Origin: Chloroflexota bacterium
GTDB taxonomy: Bacteria > Chloroflexota > UBA11872
NCBI GenBank assembly: GCA_028875175.1
Contig: JAPPFO010000131.1
Location: forward strand, 1 to 24,542
Direction: 5' to 3'
DNA: 24,542 nt
The notes beneath the pieces were generated by a model. That model did no database searches. It saw nothing but the letters and a program-made list of their open reading frames with translations, and was not told the DNA's origin. Made by a program: the position numbers and the translations under genes. Within the stretch, counting starts at the first letter, position 1. Every line of letters starts with the position of its first letter. Positions 7,495 to 15,336 of the stretch are shown here, one piece after another.

Positions 7495-7794
7495 ATGGCC
7501 AGAACCAAGCCCCCGCCGTCCAAATCGCCGCCCGCGTCGCCCGCTGCGATCAGCGTGCGCGTCCTGTTCTTCGCCTCGCTGGCCGACCTGATGGGCGAAC
7601 GGCGGCGAAGCCTCCGCCTGGCGGCCGGCGCCACCATCGCCGACGCTTTGCGAGACCTGTCTCTTGATGTGCCCGAATTGGCGGCCCGTGCGCCGCACGT
7701 GTCGTTCGCCGTCAACGAGACCTTTGTGTCAGCGGACGCTGCCTTGTCGGACGGCGACGAACTGGCCCTGATCCCCCCGGTTTCCGGCGGATGA
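7495..7794 (+). CDS. moaD: Molybdopterin synthase sulfur carrier subunit MoaD
   Basis: A 99-residue ubiquitin-like sulfur carrier. It ends in the diagnostic Gly-Gly (PPVSGG), whose C-terminal Gly is adenylylated and thiocarboxylated to donate sulfur for molybdopterin. The segment VRVLFFASLADLMGERR opens the beta-grasp fold, and DELALIPPVSGG closes it. The first 19 residues (Lys/Pro/Ser-rich) extend beyond the usual size of about 80 residues; either they are a real tail or translation starts at an internal GTG near 7557. The last four bases overlap moaE (ATGA, 7791-7794), so the two synthase subunits are co-translated. A secure call. Confidence 0.93.
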   Translation: MARTKPPPSKSPPASPAAISVRVLFFASLADLMGERRRSLRLAAGATIADALRDLSLDVPELAARAPHVSFAVNETFVSADAALSDGDELALIPPVSGG

Positions 7795-8222
7795 TCGTCG
7801 AACTCACGTCGAATCCCATTGACGTGCCCCGGCTGATCGACCACGTCAACAAGCCGTCCAACGGCGGCATCTGCACCTTCCTGGGCGTCGTGCGCGATAA
7901 CGCCGAGGGCCGACCGGTCGTCAAGCTCGGCTACGAGGCCTACGAGTCGATGGCCGTGACGCAAATGCGCACAATCGTCGAGGAAGCCATGCAGCGCTGG
8001 AACCTTGACGCCGTCGCGCTCTCCCATCGCACCGGCGAGTTGCAGATCGGCGAAGCCAGCGTCGTGATTGCCGTCGGCGCCCCCCATCGCGCCGAGGCTT
8101 TCGAGGCCTGCCGCTACATCATCGACACCCTCAAGACCCGCGTCCCTATCTGGAAAAAAGAGTTCTTCCAGGACGGCGCCGTCTGGGTCGAGCCGGTGTC
8201 GTCGCAACCGTCACCACAGTAA
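7791..8222 (+). CDS. moaE: Molybdopterin synthase catalytic subunit MoaE
   Basis: A 143-residue large subunit of molybdopterin synthase, which with MoaD converts precursor Z (cPMP) into molybdopterin. Conserved parts seen: FLGVVRD (30-36), LSHRTGEL (77-84), GAPHRAEAFEACRYIID (97-112) and the active-site lysines of LKTRVPIWKKE (Lys115, Lys122, Lys123). Length is typical. It pairs by a four-base overlap with moaD. The rest of the pathway (moaA, moaC, moeA) is not in this window. A secure call. Confidence 0.95.
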   Translation: MIVELTSNPIDVPRLIDHVNKPSNGGICTFLGVVRDNAEGRPVVKLGYEAYESMAVTQMRTIVEEAMQRWNLDAVALSHRTGELQIGEASVVIAVGAPHRAEAFEACRYIIDTLKTRVPIWKKEFFQDGAVWVEPVSSQPSPQ

Positions 8223-8243
8223 TCCGGCTTCCCGCGCGCAACG

Positions 8244-8468
8244 TCAGCCGTGGCGTTCACGACCTTCGCGGACGGTGGCCACAATGTCATTCGTCGTCAC
8301 ACATAGGTCGACTCCCTCGACGTCCAGCACTGATTTGCGCGCGCCCTCAAGTTGAACGACGAAGGACTTTCCATCGCGACTGCGGATCATGGCGGCGCCG
8401 TCGCGTTGCGCGGATTCCAGCACCCCGGCCAAGTTTCGTGTGGCTTCTCGGTAGCCAAAGACCTTCAT
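8244..8468 (-). CDS. Phd/YefM-like antitoxin, orphan
   Basis: A 74-residue protein resembling the Phd/YefM (prevent-host-death) antitoxin family, which binds DNA through its N-terminus and neutralises a toxin with its C-terminus. The opening KVFGYREATRNLAGVL followed by AMIRSRDGKSFVVQL fits the dimerising DNA-binding fold. I chose the ATG at 8468 because GGAG lies nine bases before it; an in-frame TTG at 8483 would add five residues. No toxin-sized partner is present on either side: downstream is moaE (convergent), upstream about 160 bases of non-coding DNA and then the TPR gene. It may be an orphan regulator or the remnant of a toxin-antitoxin pair. Confidence 0.68.
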   Translation of the reverse strand: MKVFGYREATRNLAGVLESAQRDGAAMIRSRDGKSFVVQLEGARKSVLDVEGVDLCVTTNDIVATVREGRERHG

Positions 8469-8628
8469 GCCTGGTGTCTCCAATTGGCGTCGCTTGCGTC
8501 GGCGTATGCCCCGTCTAACGCCAGCACGACATTCGCTGGCTGTAATGCAAGGTCATTCTGAATCAAGCCTTGGGCAAATGGCAGGCGCCGCCGGACCCGA
8601 GGTGGGCGCCGAAGCTCGGCTTTCGTCC
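8469..8628. other. Non-coding gap between antitoxin and TPR lipoprotein genes
   Basis: About 160 bases hold the region upstream of the antitoxin and the downstream end of the TPR gene transcript. I see only short weak inverted repeats (for example AAGC/GCTT near 8610-8620) without a T-run, no toxin gene and no RNA gene. Confidence 0.4.
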
Positions 8629-10440
8629 TCAGCTCACATCCTCCGGCGGCTCGTATCCCAGCCGCGCCGCTTCGTCATAGGCGGCTTGCGCCTCGTCTGC
8701 GCGGCCCAGTTCATCCAGGATCTGCCCGCGCGTGTAATGCGCGATGCCCAGTTCCGGATTCGCCGCCACGGCCGCTTCAATGTCCTCCAGCGCCAGGTCC
8801 AGATCGCCCAACAACATCCGCGCGTCGGCCCGGTTATTCAGGGTTACGGCGTCGCCTGGCCGCAGTACCAGCGCCTGGTCGTAGTCGGCAATCGCTGCCT
8901 CGAACCGTTCGGCCTGGTGGTGCAGCAGCGCGCGCGCCGCGTAGGCGGAGGCGTCGCTCGGGTCGATCTCAATGGCGGCCGCCAGGTCCTCCAGCGCTCC
9001 AGCCTCATCGCCGAGCGCCATGCGGATGCTGGCCCGTAACTCGTATGCGAGGGGCAGTCCGGGCTCGTCCTCGATAAGCGCGCTGGTCACGGCCAGCGCA
9101 TCGTCCAGCCGCTGCGCGAACCGCAGCACGTCGGCGAAGAGCAACCGGACTCCAACTCGCTCGGGCGCAGCCGCCACCGCGCGTTCCAGGTCCGCGAGGG
9201 CGGACTCGGTATCTTCCAGATCCAGGTGCAGGAGTGCCCGATCTGCCAGGTACTCAGGGTCCTCGCCAACAATATCCAGCGCCCGCGTCAAGGCCTCGAC
9301 GGCGCCCTCGGTGTCACCCTGGGCGTCCAGCGCCAGCGCCTGCCCGGCATGCGCCTGCGGGTTGAGAGGATCGATGCGCGCGGCCGCTCCGTAGTCATCG
9401 GCGGCGCCCGTTGCGTCGCCCAGCGCCAGGCGGATGTCGCCGCGTGTGAACAGGGCGGGCAGGTATTCCGGCGCTACGTCCACCGCATACGTCGCCTCGG
9501 CCAGCGCTCGCTCCAGGTCGCCGTTCCCCTGCAAGGTCAACGCCAGGACCAATGCAGGTCGCGGGTCCTCGGGCGAAGCGGCCTTTGCCTGCTCGAGGTC
9601 GCCGATGGCGGCATCGATGTTCTCCATCGCCAGGTACAGACGCGCTCGCTCGATCAAATGGCCGGCGTTGTCGGCGGAAATGTCAATGGCGCGCGTCAGG
9701 GCGTCAACGGCTCCATCAAGGTCGCCCTGCGCCGCCAGGGCCCGACCGTGCCCGAGGTGCGCCGCGGCGTGAAGCGGATCAATCCGTATGGCCGCCGTAT
9801 AGTCCTCGGCGGCGGCGGCGGCGTCGCCCAGCGCCAGGTGAATGTCGGCGCGCGTGATGAGCGCCGGCAGAAACTCGGGTGCCAGGTCCACAGCCCGTGT
9901 GGCCACGGCCAGGGCGCTCTCCAGGTTGCCGGCGAACTGGTCCGCGAGCGCCATCCCCATCAAAGGGCGCGGATCGTCGGGCGCGGCCTCGGCCGCAGCT
10001 TCGAAGGCTTCCCGCGCCTCCTCCAGATCGCCATTCCGCAAAAGCTCTAACGCACGCTCGAGGTCAGCCTGAATCGAAACCGGCGTGGCCACCGCGTCCG
10101 GGGTACCTGGCGGTTGGGCAAAGTCCGGTGGCGCCGTAATCACCGGGCTGGTGGTCGGGGTCGCCGTGACACGTCCGATGGGGCCGCCGGCCCGCAAGTC
10201 CACGGTCGGGAGCCGCGGCGGCGCAACCGGAGCCGGATCCGCCGTCACGGTCGGCGGCGCTTCAGTTACTGTCGTGGAAGCCGCGGTTGGCGAAGGGGTG
10301 ATTGGCGTCGGGGTGACCGCGGGCGGCTCCGCGGGCGCCTCGCCGCAGGCCAACGCGGCGACTGCCAGGGCCGTCCCCGCGAGTATCGGCCCAAGGACCC
10401 TGAGTGCGAACCGTGCGCGCACCGGCCGTCGAGCGGTCAC
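8629..10440 (-). CDS. TPR-repeat lipoprotein (14 TPRs)
   Basis: A 603-residue exported protein. The GTG at 10440 overlaps the stop of the upstream gene (GTGA, 10437-10440), so reading further upstream would be spurious. Residues 1-32 form a lipoprotein signal ending in AALAC (Cys32). Residues 33-120 are a Pro/Thr/Val-rich linker, and about 123-603 are fourteen 34-residue tetratricopeptide repeats with the expected Ala, Gly and Pro positions (for example DIHLALGDAAAAAEDY and DIRLALGDATGAADDY). Blocks of four TPRs repeat: 155-290 and 291-426 are clearly related, while 427-562 is a weaker third copy. TPR solenoids are scaffolds for protein complexes; the partner is unknown. Coupling to an ASKHA activator gene gives no obvious functional link. 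Confidence 0.9.
   Translation of the reverse strand: MTARRPVRARFALRVLGPILAGTALAVAALACGEAPAEPPAVTPTPITPSPTAASTTVTEAPPTVTADPAPVAPPRLPTVDLRAGGPIGRVTATPTTSPVITAPPDFAQPPGTPDAVATPVSIQADLERALELLRNGDLEEAREAFEAAAEAAPDDPRPLMGMALADQFAGNLESALAVATRAVDLAPEFLPALITRADIHLALGDAAAAAEDYTAAIRIDPLHAAAHLGHGRALAAQGDLDGAVDALTRAIDISADNAGHLIERARLYLAMENIDAAIGDLEQAKAASPEDPRPALVLALTLQGNGDLERALAEATYAVDVAPEYLPALFTRGDIRLALGDATGAADDYGAAARIDPLNPQAHAGQALALDAQGDTEGAVEALTRALDIVGEDPEYLADRALLHLDLEDTESALADLERAVAAAPERVGVRLLFADVLRFAQRLDDALAVTSALIEDEPGLPLAYELRASIRMALGDEAGALEDLAAAIEIDPSDASAYAARALLHHQAERFEAAIADYDQALVLRPGDAVTLNNRADARMLLGDLDLALEDIEAAVAANPELGIAHYTRGQILDELGRADEAQAAYDEAARLGYEPPEDVS
8746..9979 (-). repeat. Internal 408-base (136-residue) duplicated four-TPR blocks
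   Basis: Within the TPR gene, three successive blocks of exactly 136 residues (four 34-residue repeats each) start at about residues 155, 291 and 427. Between the first two blocks the second TPR matches at about 25 of 34 positions and the first at about 20 of 34, more than neighbouring TPRs match one another. This points to duplication of a whole four-TPR unit rather than single repeats. The third block is more diverged. Boundaries are approximate. Confidence 0.65.
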
Positions 10441-11360
10441 GACGGCGCCGGGAAGCCCATCGCCACCGCGAATTCGTCCTGAAAGTCCGGAACCGCCGAC
10501 AGTTCCACGTACGACACCCGCGCCGGCAGGTCCATGGCCCGAACGCGCGCCGTCAGCGACAGCAAGCACATCCGCGCCCCATGCCCCGCGGCGTTGCCCA
10601 CCGCGCGAATGGCCTCGGGTCCCACGTCGGGCACCAGGCCAATGGCGATGGCGCCAGCTGGATCGATGTAGCTGCCGAAGGCACCCGCCAGGATTACCTC
10701 GTCCAGGTCGTTCGCCGTCAGACCCGCGTGGTGCATCAGCACGTTGACACCGCAACGAATGCTCCCCTTGGCGAGTTGCAGCTGCCGGATGTACTGCGAG
10801 TGCAGCTTGATAGTTGCATCCGGGTCGTCGGACGTTCCATGCAGCACGATCGCCCCACCGGTCTGGTCCGGGATGATCCGATCGGCATGCGCCGGGACGG
10901 CTTCCTCGGCTTCCTCCTGCCAGAGCAGGCGCCCATTCGGTGTCACCAGTCCGGTTCGCACCAGCTCCGCCACGGCATCGACCAGGCCCGACCCGCAGAT
11001 CCCGACGGGTTCGGCGTTCTCGATTACGTCCACCTCGATCGCGTCATCTCCGATGCGCACGCGCTCGATCGCCCCCGGCGCGGCCCGCATGCCTTGGGAG
11101 ATTTCGGCGCCCTCGAACGCCGGACCCGCCGGCGCGGCCGTGGCGAACAACTCGCGGCCCTTCTGCAACACGATCTCGCCGTTCGTGCCAACGTCGATCG
11201 CCAGCACGTTTCCGCGCCGCCGCCCCAGGTTGGCGCTGAGCATCATTCCCACGATGTCACCGCCAACGTAGCTGGCGACGTTTGGCGAAACCCAGACCGC
11301 CGCCGACGGCAAGACGTCCAACCCAACCTCGGCCGCCGTGGCCGTGATGGGATCGACCAT
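10437..11360 (-). pseudogene. ASKHA/RACo-like activator, C-terminal part (after in-frame TAG)
   Basis: This frame continues the upstream gene in the same register after a single TAG (11376-11378). It would encode 307 residues if translation restarts at the ATG at 11360. It carries the second half of the ASKHA (acetate/sugar kinase, Hsp70, actin) nucleotide-binding domain of DUF4445/RACo-type proteins: SYVGGDIVGMML (30-41), LAIDVGTNGEIVL (53-65), PAGPAFEGAEISQGMRA (77-93) and GICGSGLVDAV (120-130). The domain is intact and well conserved, so decay is recent or the break is a sequencing error. Alone it lacks the ferredoxin and the first nucleotide-binding lobe. It could be a separate subunit if reinitiation occurs. 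Its stop overlaps the TPR gene start. Confidence 0.75.
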
Positions 11361-11375
11361 CGTCGGAACGAAGGG

Positions 11376-12344
11376 CTAATAGGAAATGCGCGAAGGGTCC
11401 GCGCCAATCAGCAAGTGTTCCATCACCGTATTACCGACGAACGTCAGCTCGTACACCTCGTGCCGGTCTACACCGCTGGCCTCCAGGCATCGCTCGATGA
11501 TGTCGTTGACCGTCGACCGCACCGCCTGGGTCAGGCGCTCCACCCACTCCGGTCCGCGCATCGTCACGCTCATCCGGCTGATCACGTCGCCGCCGTAGAT
11601 GTGCTGTCCGTTCAGACCCGATGCCACGGCCACTTCTTCGCCCGTCACCAGGTTCATCAGCGCGCCTACGACGGTGGTCGTGCCAATGTCGAACGCCAGC
11701 CCGTATCCCCGCCCGGTCGTGTCGCCCGGCTCCGCGGAGACGATGCGATTTCCGGCAATTACGACGGTGACGCCCTTGCCGATGTCTTCGCCTATCGCCG
11801 CCAGACGTTGCAGCGCTTCCAGCGACGGATCCAGATCGCCCGCCACCGCCGCCAGTTCGTCTTGGATGCGCGACCAGTCCGCGCTTTGATCGTGCAGCGT
11901 CGGCTCCGACGGCTTGACATAAATTTTCTGCACGTCCGGGTCCAGCCGGATCCGGCCCAGCCCCGAGCTCTCCACCACCCGCACGGCTCGCACGCCCACC
12001 GGGTGCGTATAGACGGCGCCCTCGTCCACCGGATGCTGGCAGGCCAGCCGCCAACCGTGCGCCAATTGCTGATCGGATAGGCGGCGACGGTCGTGCGCGT
12101 TCGGCAGCGGCGGCGCCGTCTCGCGAATCAGTACCCGGCAGGTGCCGCAGGAGCCCTTACCCGAGCAGACCGTTTCCACCGGAATGTCGTTGGCCTGGGC
12201 CGCATCCAGAATGGTGACGCCCTCGGACGCGGCGATCTCCCGGTCTTCCGGCAGAAAGCGTGCACGGACGATGGGGTCGAGGTCGATCAAGGATTTCCGC
12301 CGGGACGGCGCAAGGGAAGGTCGGGCCTGATCTTCGCACGCCAA
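11376..12344 (-). pseudogene. Ferredoxin-ASKHA (RACo-like corrinoid activator), N-terminal part
   Basis: 322 residues up to the in-frame TAG. An N-terminal 2Fe-2S ferredoxin domain has cysteines 60, 66, 69 and 102 (C-x5-C-x2-C-x32-C). A middle domain follows, then the first lobe of an ASKHA ATPase beginning GLAFDIGTTTVVGALM (about 215-230). It ends at FVGNTVMEHLLIGADPSRISY, where relatives run straight on into PFVP; here the stop falls directly before Pro-Phe-Val-Pro. Intact family members (RACo/RamA type, DUF4445) use ATP and a low-potential electron to reactivate corrinoid methyltransferase systems. The TTG start at 12344 is uncertain, with a later TTG near 12290 possible. No corrinoid protein or methyltransferase is in the window. 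Divergent from nuoB. Confidence 0.78.
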
Positions 12345-12372
12345 CAGCGCCTACCAATGCTGCCCGCGCACG

Positions 12373-12382
12373 TGGGTACAAT
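12373..12382 (+). promoter_or_regulatory. Candidate promoter -10 for nuoB
   Basis: TGGGTACAAT contains TACAAT (5 of 6 to TATAAT), 36 bases before the nuoB ATG in the 74-base divergent gap. A good ribosome-binding site, AGGAG (about 12403-12409), follows. No -35 match is visible. Confidence 0.38.
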
Positions 12383-12418
12383 GAACCGTCCACGCAAAGG
12401 CCCCAGGAGCAGCACGCC

Positions 12419-13045
12419 ATGGCGGACGCCCCCGATCAGGGCGCAGAACACCGGCACGACTTCGGTCTCGACCAGATTCCGCTGGGCCATCAGCCCTGGG
12501 GACGCGCCGAGTTGGAGCTTGGCGAGGACACCATCCCACTCGTCCAGGCCACCAACGTCGTTGGCGGCCTCGACATCATCACCACCACCGTGGACAAGAT
12601 CTTTACCTGGTGCCAGGCCAATTCGCTGTGGGCCATGGGCTTCGGTTTGGCGTGTTGCGCCATCGAGATGATGGCCAGCGCCGCGCCGCACTACGACCTG
12701 GACCGCTTCGGCACCGTGTTCCGCGCCTCACCCCGCCAGTCCGACGTGATGATCGTTTCCGGCACCGTCACCAACAAGATGGCCCCGGTCGTCAAGCGCC
12801 TCTACGACCAGATGCCCGACCCGAAGTGGGTTATCGCCATGGGCGCCTGCGCCACCTGCGGCGGGCCGTTCCGCAGCTACAGCACCCTGCAGGGTGTCGA
12901 CCGCGTGGTTCCGGTTGACATCTACATCGCCGGCTGCCCGCCCCGCCCCGAGGCCTTGATCGACGGCATCATGGCGCTGCAGCGGAAGATCAACAGCGAC
13001 GGCATCATGGGCACCGGCCGCACGACGGAGCCCGTTCAGGCCTGA
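12419..13045 (+). CDS. nuoB: NADH-quinone oxidoreductase subunit B (stand-alone)
   Basis: A 208-residue homologue of the complex I subunit that holds cluster N2, the last Fe-S centre before quinone. The N2 ligands are all present: adjacent Cys79-Cys80 in GFGLACCAIEMM, Cys144 in MGACATCGGPF and Cys173 in IAGCPPRPEAL. The ATG at 12419 has an AGGAG about ten bases upstream. The first 45 residues are an acidic, His-containing extension, ending in LGEDTIPLVQ, that I do not recognise. The gene is isolated: neither nuoA nor nuoC-D is adjacent, and the next gene is a PHP phosphoesterase. It could serve the main complex I from a distant locus or belong to another complex-I-like enzyme; hydrogenase small subunits are less likely given the strong NuoB match. 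Confidence 0.93.
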   Translation: MADAPDQGAEHRHDFGLDQIPLGHQPWGRAELELGEDTIPLVQATNVVGGLDIITTTVDKIFTWCQANSLWAMGFGLACCAIEMMASAAPHYDLDRFGTVFRASPRQSDVMIVSGTVTNKMAPVVKRLYDQMPDPKWVIAMGACATCGGPFRSYSTLQGVDRVVPVDIYIAGCPPRPEALIDGIMALQRKINSDGIMGTGRTTEPVQA

Positions 13046-13086
13046 CACCTCCTGCTGGCGAGGCCCAAGCCTCGAAGTCCGGACGC

Positions 13087-13758
13087 TTGCGCGTCGAGTT
13101 GCACTCGCACACGCACGCGTCCCCCGATTCGCGCCTGTCGGCCGAGACCATCACGCGCGTCAACCGCGAGCGCGGAATCGACGTGGTGGCGGTCACCGAC
13201 CACAACACCATGGCCGGCGCCTTCGAGATGGCCGAGCGCTTGCCGTTTCCCGTGATCCTGGGCGAGGAGATCAAGAGCACCGAAGGCGACATCATCGGCC
13301 TCTTCCTCTCGCGCGAAATCCCTCGCGACATGTCGCCTGCCGAAACCGTGGCCGCCATCCGCGAACAAGACGGCCTTGTCCTGCTCCCCCACCCGTTCGA
13401 CGGTCTGCGGCGCTCGGCGCTCGGACGCGAGGCGGTCGATTCGATCGTTGCAGACATCGACATTTTCGAAGTCTTCAACGGCCGGACACTCCGTCGCCGG
13501 GACAACGACGCCGCCGACCGTTACGCGGATGAACACGGTCTGATCAAGTCCGTTGGCTCGGACTCCCATCTCGCCGCCGAGATCGGCCACTGCTGCCAGT
13601 CCATGCGTCCTTGGGACAGCCCGCGGGACTTCCTGAACTCCCTGCGCGAAGCCGAGCTACACGCCTCTCTGGCCCCCGCCTGGGTCCATCTCGGCAGTTC
13701 GCTGCACGCCTACGCGGCCAAGGTCGAGCGCCGACTTCGACGCCTGACCCGGGCTTGA
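13087..13758 (+). CDS. PHP-domain metal-dependent phosphoesterase
   Basis: A 223-residue protein of the PHP (polymerase and histidinol phosphatase) superfamily, the TrpH/YciV-like small form. Metal-binding motifs seen in order: ELHSHTH (4-10), VTDHNT (36-41), GEE (59-61), LLPHPFD (99-105) and GSDSH (157-161). Such enzymes hydrolyse phosphate esters such as nucleoside bisphosphates or short RNA; the exact substrate is not inferable. The only fitting start is TTG at 13087, with a weak ribosome-binding site. The stop overlaps the next gene's TTG start (TTGA, 13755-13758), so it is translated with a MATE-like membrane protein. Confidence 0.88.
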   Translation: MRVELHSHTHASPDSRLSAETITRVNRERGIDVVAVTDHNTMAGAFEMAERLPFPVILGEEIKSTEGDIIGLFLSREIPRDMSPAETVAAIREQDGLVLLPHPFDGLRRSALGREAVDSIVADIDIFEVFNGRTLRRRDNDAADRYADEHGLIKSVGSDSHLAAEIGHCCQSMRPWDSPRDFLNSLREAELHASLAPAWVHLGSSLHAYAAKVERRLRRLTRA

Positions 13759-15122
13759 GCGGCGCGGCCGCGGAACCTGCGGCGTCCAGCACAGCCGGTC
13801 CATCCCCATCGTTCAACAGGCGCGCAACCACCCTCCTCCTGCCGGCGTCCCTGAATCTCGGCATCACCCACGTCCTGGCGCCGGCGCTCAACGGCCTGAT
13901 GGCGCGCAGCGTCGAGCCGGAAGCCGCCATCGGCGGTTATGCCATTGCCATGGGCGTCATGGGCCTGGTGGCCCTGCCCCAAATGCGCATCCAGCAGCTG
14001 ACGCTGGTCTTTCTGGACGACCAGGGCTCGCTGAGCCGGCTGCGGCGCTTCGTCGCGCTTTTCGCACTGCTCAGCGGTCTCGTGGCCGCCGTCGTGGCCT
14101 TCACCCCCGTGCTCGACCTGCTGCTGGATGGCGTGTTCGCAACCACCGGCGCCCTCCGATCGGAATCCGCCGCCGCCCTGGTGGCGCTCATGCCCTTCCC
14201 GGTCCTGGCCATCATCCGCACCCACCTCTACGGCGTGGCGTTGCGTATTGGCCGTCCACGGCTCATCTGGTTTGGCACAGGCGCGGGCGCCGTCGCGGTC
14301 ATTATCTTCGCCGCGCTGGTGCTCTGGCTCGACCCGTCGGCCGGCGCGGCCATCGCCGCCATTGCGGTAACCGCCGGCGCCGGGGTTGAGACCGTTGTAC
14401 TTGTCGCGGGCACCACAGGACCGTTGCGCCGTGACCTTGCAGCGTCTGCGGGCTTGCCGCCTACCTACGGCGCCCTGCTCCGCTTCTTCGGCCCGCTGCT
14501 CGTGGCCGCCTTCCTGCCCGCCGTCACCCAACCGGTCATCAATGCCATCCTCACGCGCGCCCCCGAACCCGAGGCCAGCGTGGCCGCCGTCTCGCTCACC
14601 TTCGGCGTCAACCAGATCTTCCTCATCGCCCTCTGGGGAGTTCAGCCCACCCTGCTGGCTCTGATGGGCCGGGGCGAGAGTCCGGCTGCCGCCCGACGCT
14701 TTGCCAACATCGTGGGGCTCATCACCGTTGGTCCGGCCGCCGTCATTGCATTCATTCCACCGCTTACCAGCCTGGTCGTCCACGACTGGCTGGGCGCCAC
14801 CGGCCGGCTGCAGGAAATGACCGAAGCCGGCCTGCGCATCCTGGCCCTGCTGCCCCCGATCCTCGTTCAGGAAGCCATTTTCACCAGCGCCATCCTGCGC
14901 GTCCGCCGGGCCCATCTGCTCGTGTACGTCAATGCGATCCGGCTCGTCGGTCTGGCGGCCATTCTGCTTATCGGCGTCAGCGTCACCGATCTTTCCGGTG
15001 GGGTGATCGGCGTCGCGGCCATTGGCGGCGCGCTCGTCATCGAGGCAATTGCAACTGTCGCTCTCGGCCTCGGCGCCCAACGTCAGCTCGAACGCGGGTG
15101 GCTTCCTCAAACTTCGCTTTGA
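13755..15122 (+). CDS. MATE/MOP-superfamily-like multi-spanning membrane protein
   Basis: A 455-residue hydrophobic protein with about twelve predicted membrane segments in two similar halves, as in the MOP (MATE, polysaccharide flippase) superfamily. The opening region LLLPASLNLGITHVLAPALN and the second-half start LLRFFGPLLVAAFLPAVTQP are in equivalent places, supporting an internal repeat. The TTG start at 13755 overlaps the PHP stop; the frame is open further upstream but inside the PHP gene. Pattern alone does not separate a drug/Na+ exporter from an ANKH-like transporter. It is followed by a 244-base gap with a strong terminator-like hairpin. Confidence 0.72.
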   Translation: MSGAAAEPAASSTAGPSPSFNRRATTLLLPASLNLGITHVLAPALNGLMARSVEPEAAIGGYAIAMGVMGLVALPQMRIQQLTLVFLDDQGSLSRLRRFVALFALLSGLVAAVVAFTPVLDLLLDGVFATTGALRSESAAALVALMPFPVLAIIRTHLYGVALRIGRPRLIWFGTGAGAVAVIIFAALVLWLDPSAGAAIAAIAVTAGAGVETVVLVAGTTGPLRRDLAASAGLPPTYGALLRFFGPLLVAAFLPAVTQPVINAILTRAPEPEASVAAVSLTFGVNQIFLIALWGVQPTLLALMGRGESPAAARRFANIVGLITVGPAAVIAFIPPLTSLVVHDWLGATGRLQEMTEAGLRILALLPPILVQEAIFTSAILRVRRAHLLVYVNAIRLVGLAAILLIGVSVTDLSGGVIGVAAIGGALVIEAIATVALGLGAQRQLERGWLPQTSL

Positions 15123-15131
15123 CAGACGCAA

Positions 15132-15269
15132 ATGCTCGCCTATCCTCAAGTTCGCGGCCCGAGAACCGCTCCGGCCCAGACCACACGTGAGCAAATCCTG
15201 ATGCGGATGCGCACCTTCGCTTCCCCGGCCATGCCCGGCCGGAGCCACCTGGGTTCCGCCGTGCCCTGA
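15132..15269 (+). other. Possible leader ORF (45 codons) before the ABC exporter
   Basis: An ATG at 15132 opens a 45-codon frame ending TGA at 15267-15269, 23 bases before an intrinsic terminator hairpin that itself sits 31 bases before the ABC transporter gene. The predicted peptide is basic, with Met/Arg clusters (MRMRTF), and has no recognisable family. Within it, 15225-15242 forms CCGGCC-N6-GGCCGG. It could be a leader peptide for attenuation or simply chance. Confidence 0.2.
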
Positions 15270-15292
15270 CTCGCGACTTTCGCACCCCGCTG

Positions 15293-15336
15293 CCGCGGAT
15301 CAGGCGCCGAACTCACCGGGCGATCCGCGGTTTTTT
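15293..15336 (+). terminator. Intrinsic terminator (or attenuator) hairpin
   Basis: A perfect 9-base stem CCGCGGATC (15293-15301) pairs with GATCCGCGG (15322-15330) across a 20-base loop, followed at once by six T (15331-15336). It is the clearest rho-independent terminator in the window. It lies 171 bases after the MATE-like gene stop but only 31 bases before the ABC gene start, so it could end the upstream operon or act as an attenuator for the exporter. Confidence 0.85.

Noticed and set aside
8244..8628. Complete toxin-antitoxin operon
   Set aside because: Only the antitoxin-like gene is present. No frame of toxin size lies in the flanking gaps.
8629..10440. Regular 102-base periodicity as a DNA satellite or CRISPR-like array
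   Set aside because: The period equals 34 codons and the encoded protein is a clear TPR solenoid, so the repeat is a protein-level feature. There are no identical direct repeats with unique spacers.
10441..10755. Upstream extension of the TPR gene
   Set aside because: This part lies inside the ASKHA gene in another frame and encodes a Gly/Arg-rich stretch without a domain. The lipoprotein signal begins right after the GTG at 10440.
11376..11378. In-frame TAG in the ASKHA gene as a pyrrolysine codon
   Set aside because: TAG is used as an ordinary stop by several nearby genes, no PYLIS-like or pyl gene is seen, and relatives have an ordinary small residue at this place. A nonsense change, sequencing error or gene split is more likely.
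13087..13758. PHP protein as histidinol phosphatase or DNA polymerase module
   Set aside because: It is too short for polymerase PHP modules and no histidine-pathway gene is near. It fits the small TrpH/YciV-like group better.
13710..15248. Long antisense open frame (about 512 codons) opposite the MATE-like gene
   Set aside because: Its predicted protein is Gln/Asp/Gly/His-rich without any domain; the plus-strand frame has clear membrane segments. High GC content creates such shadows, as also at 10404-12080 and 1348-2463.
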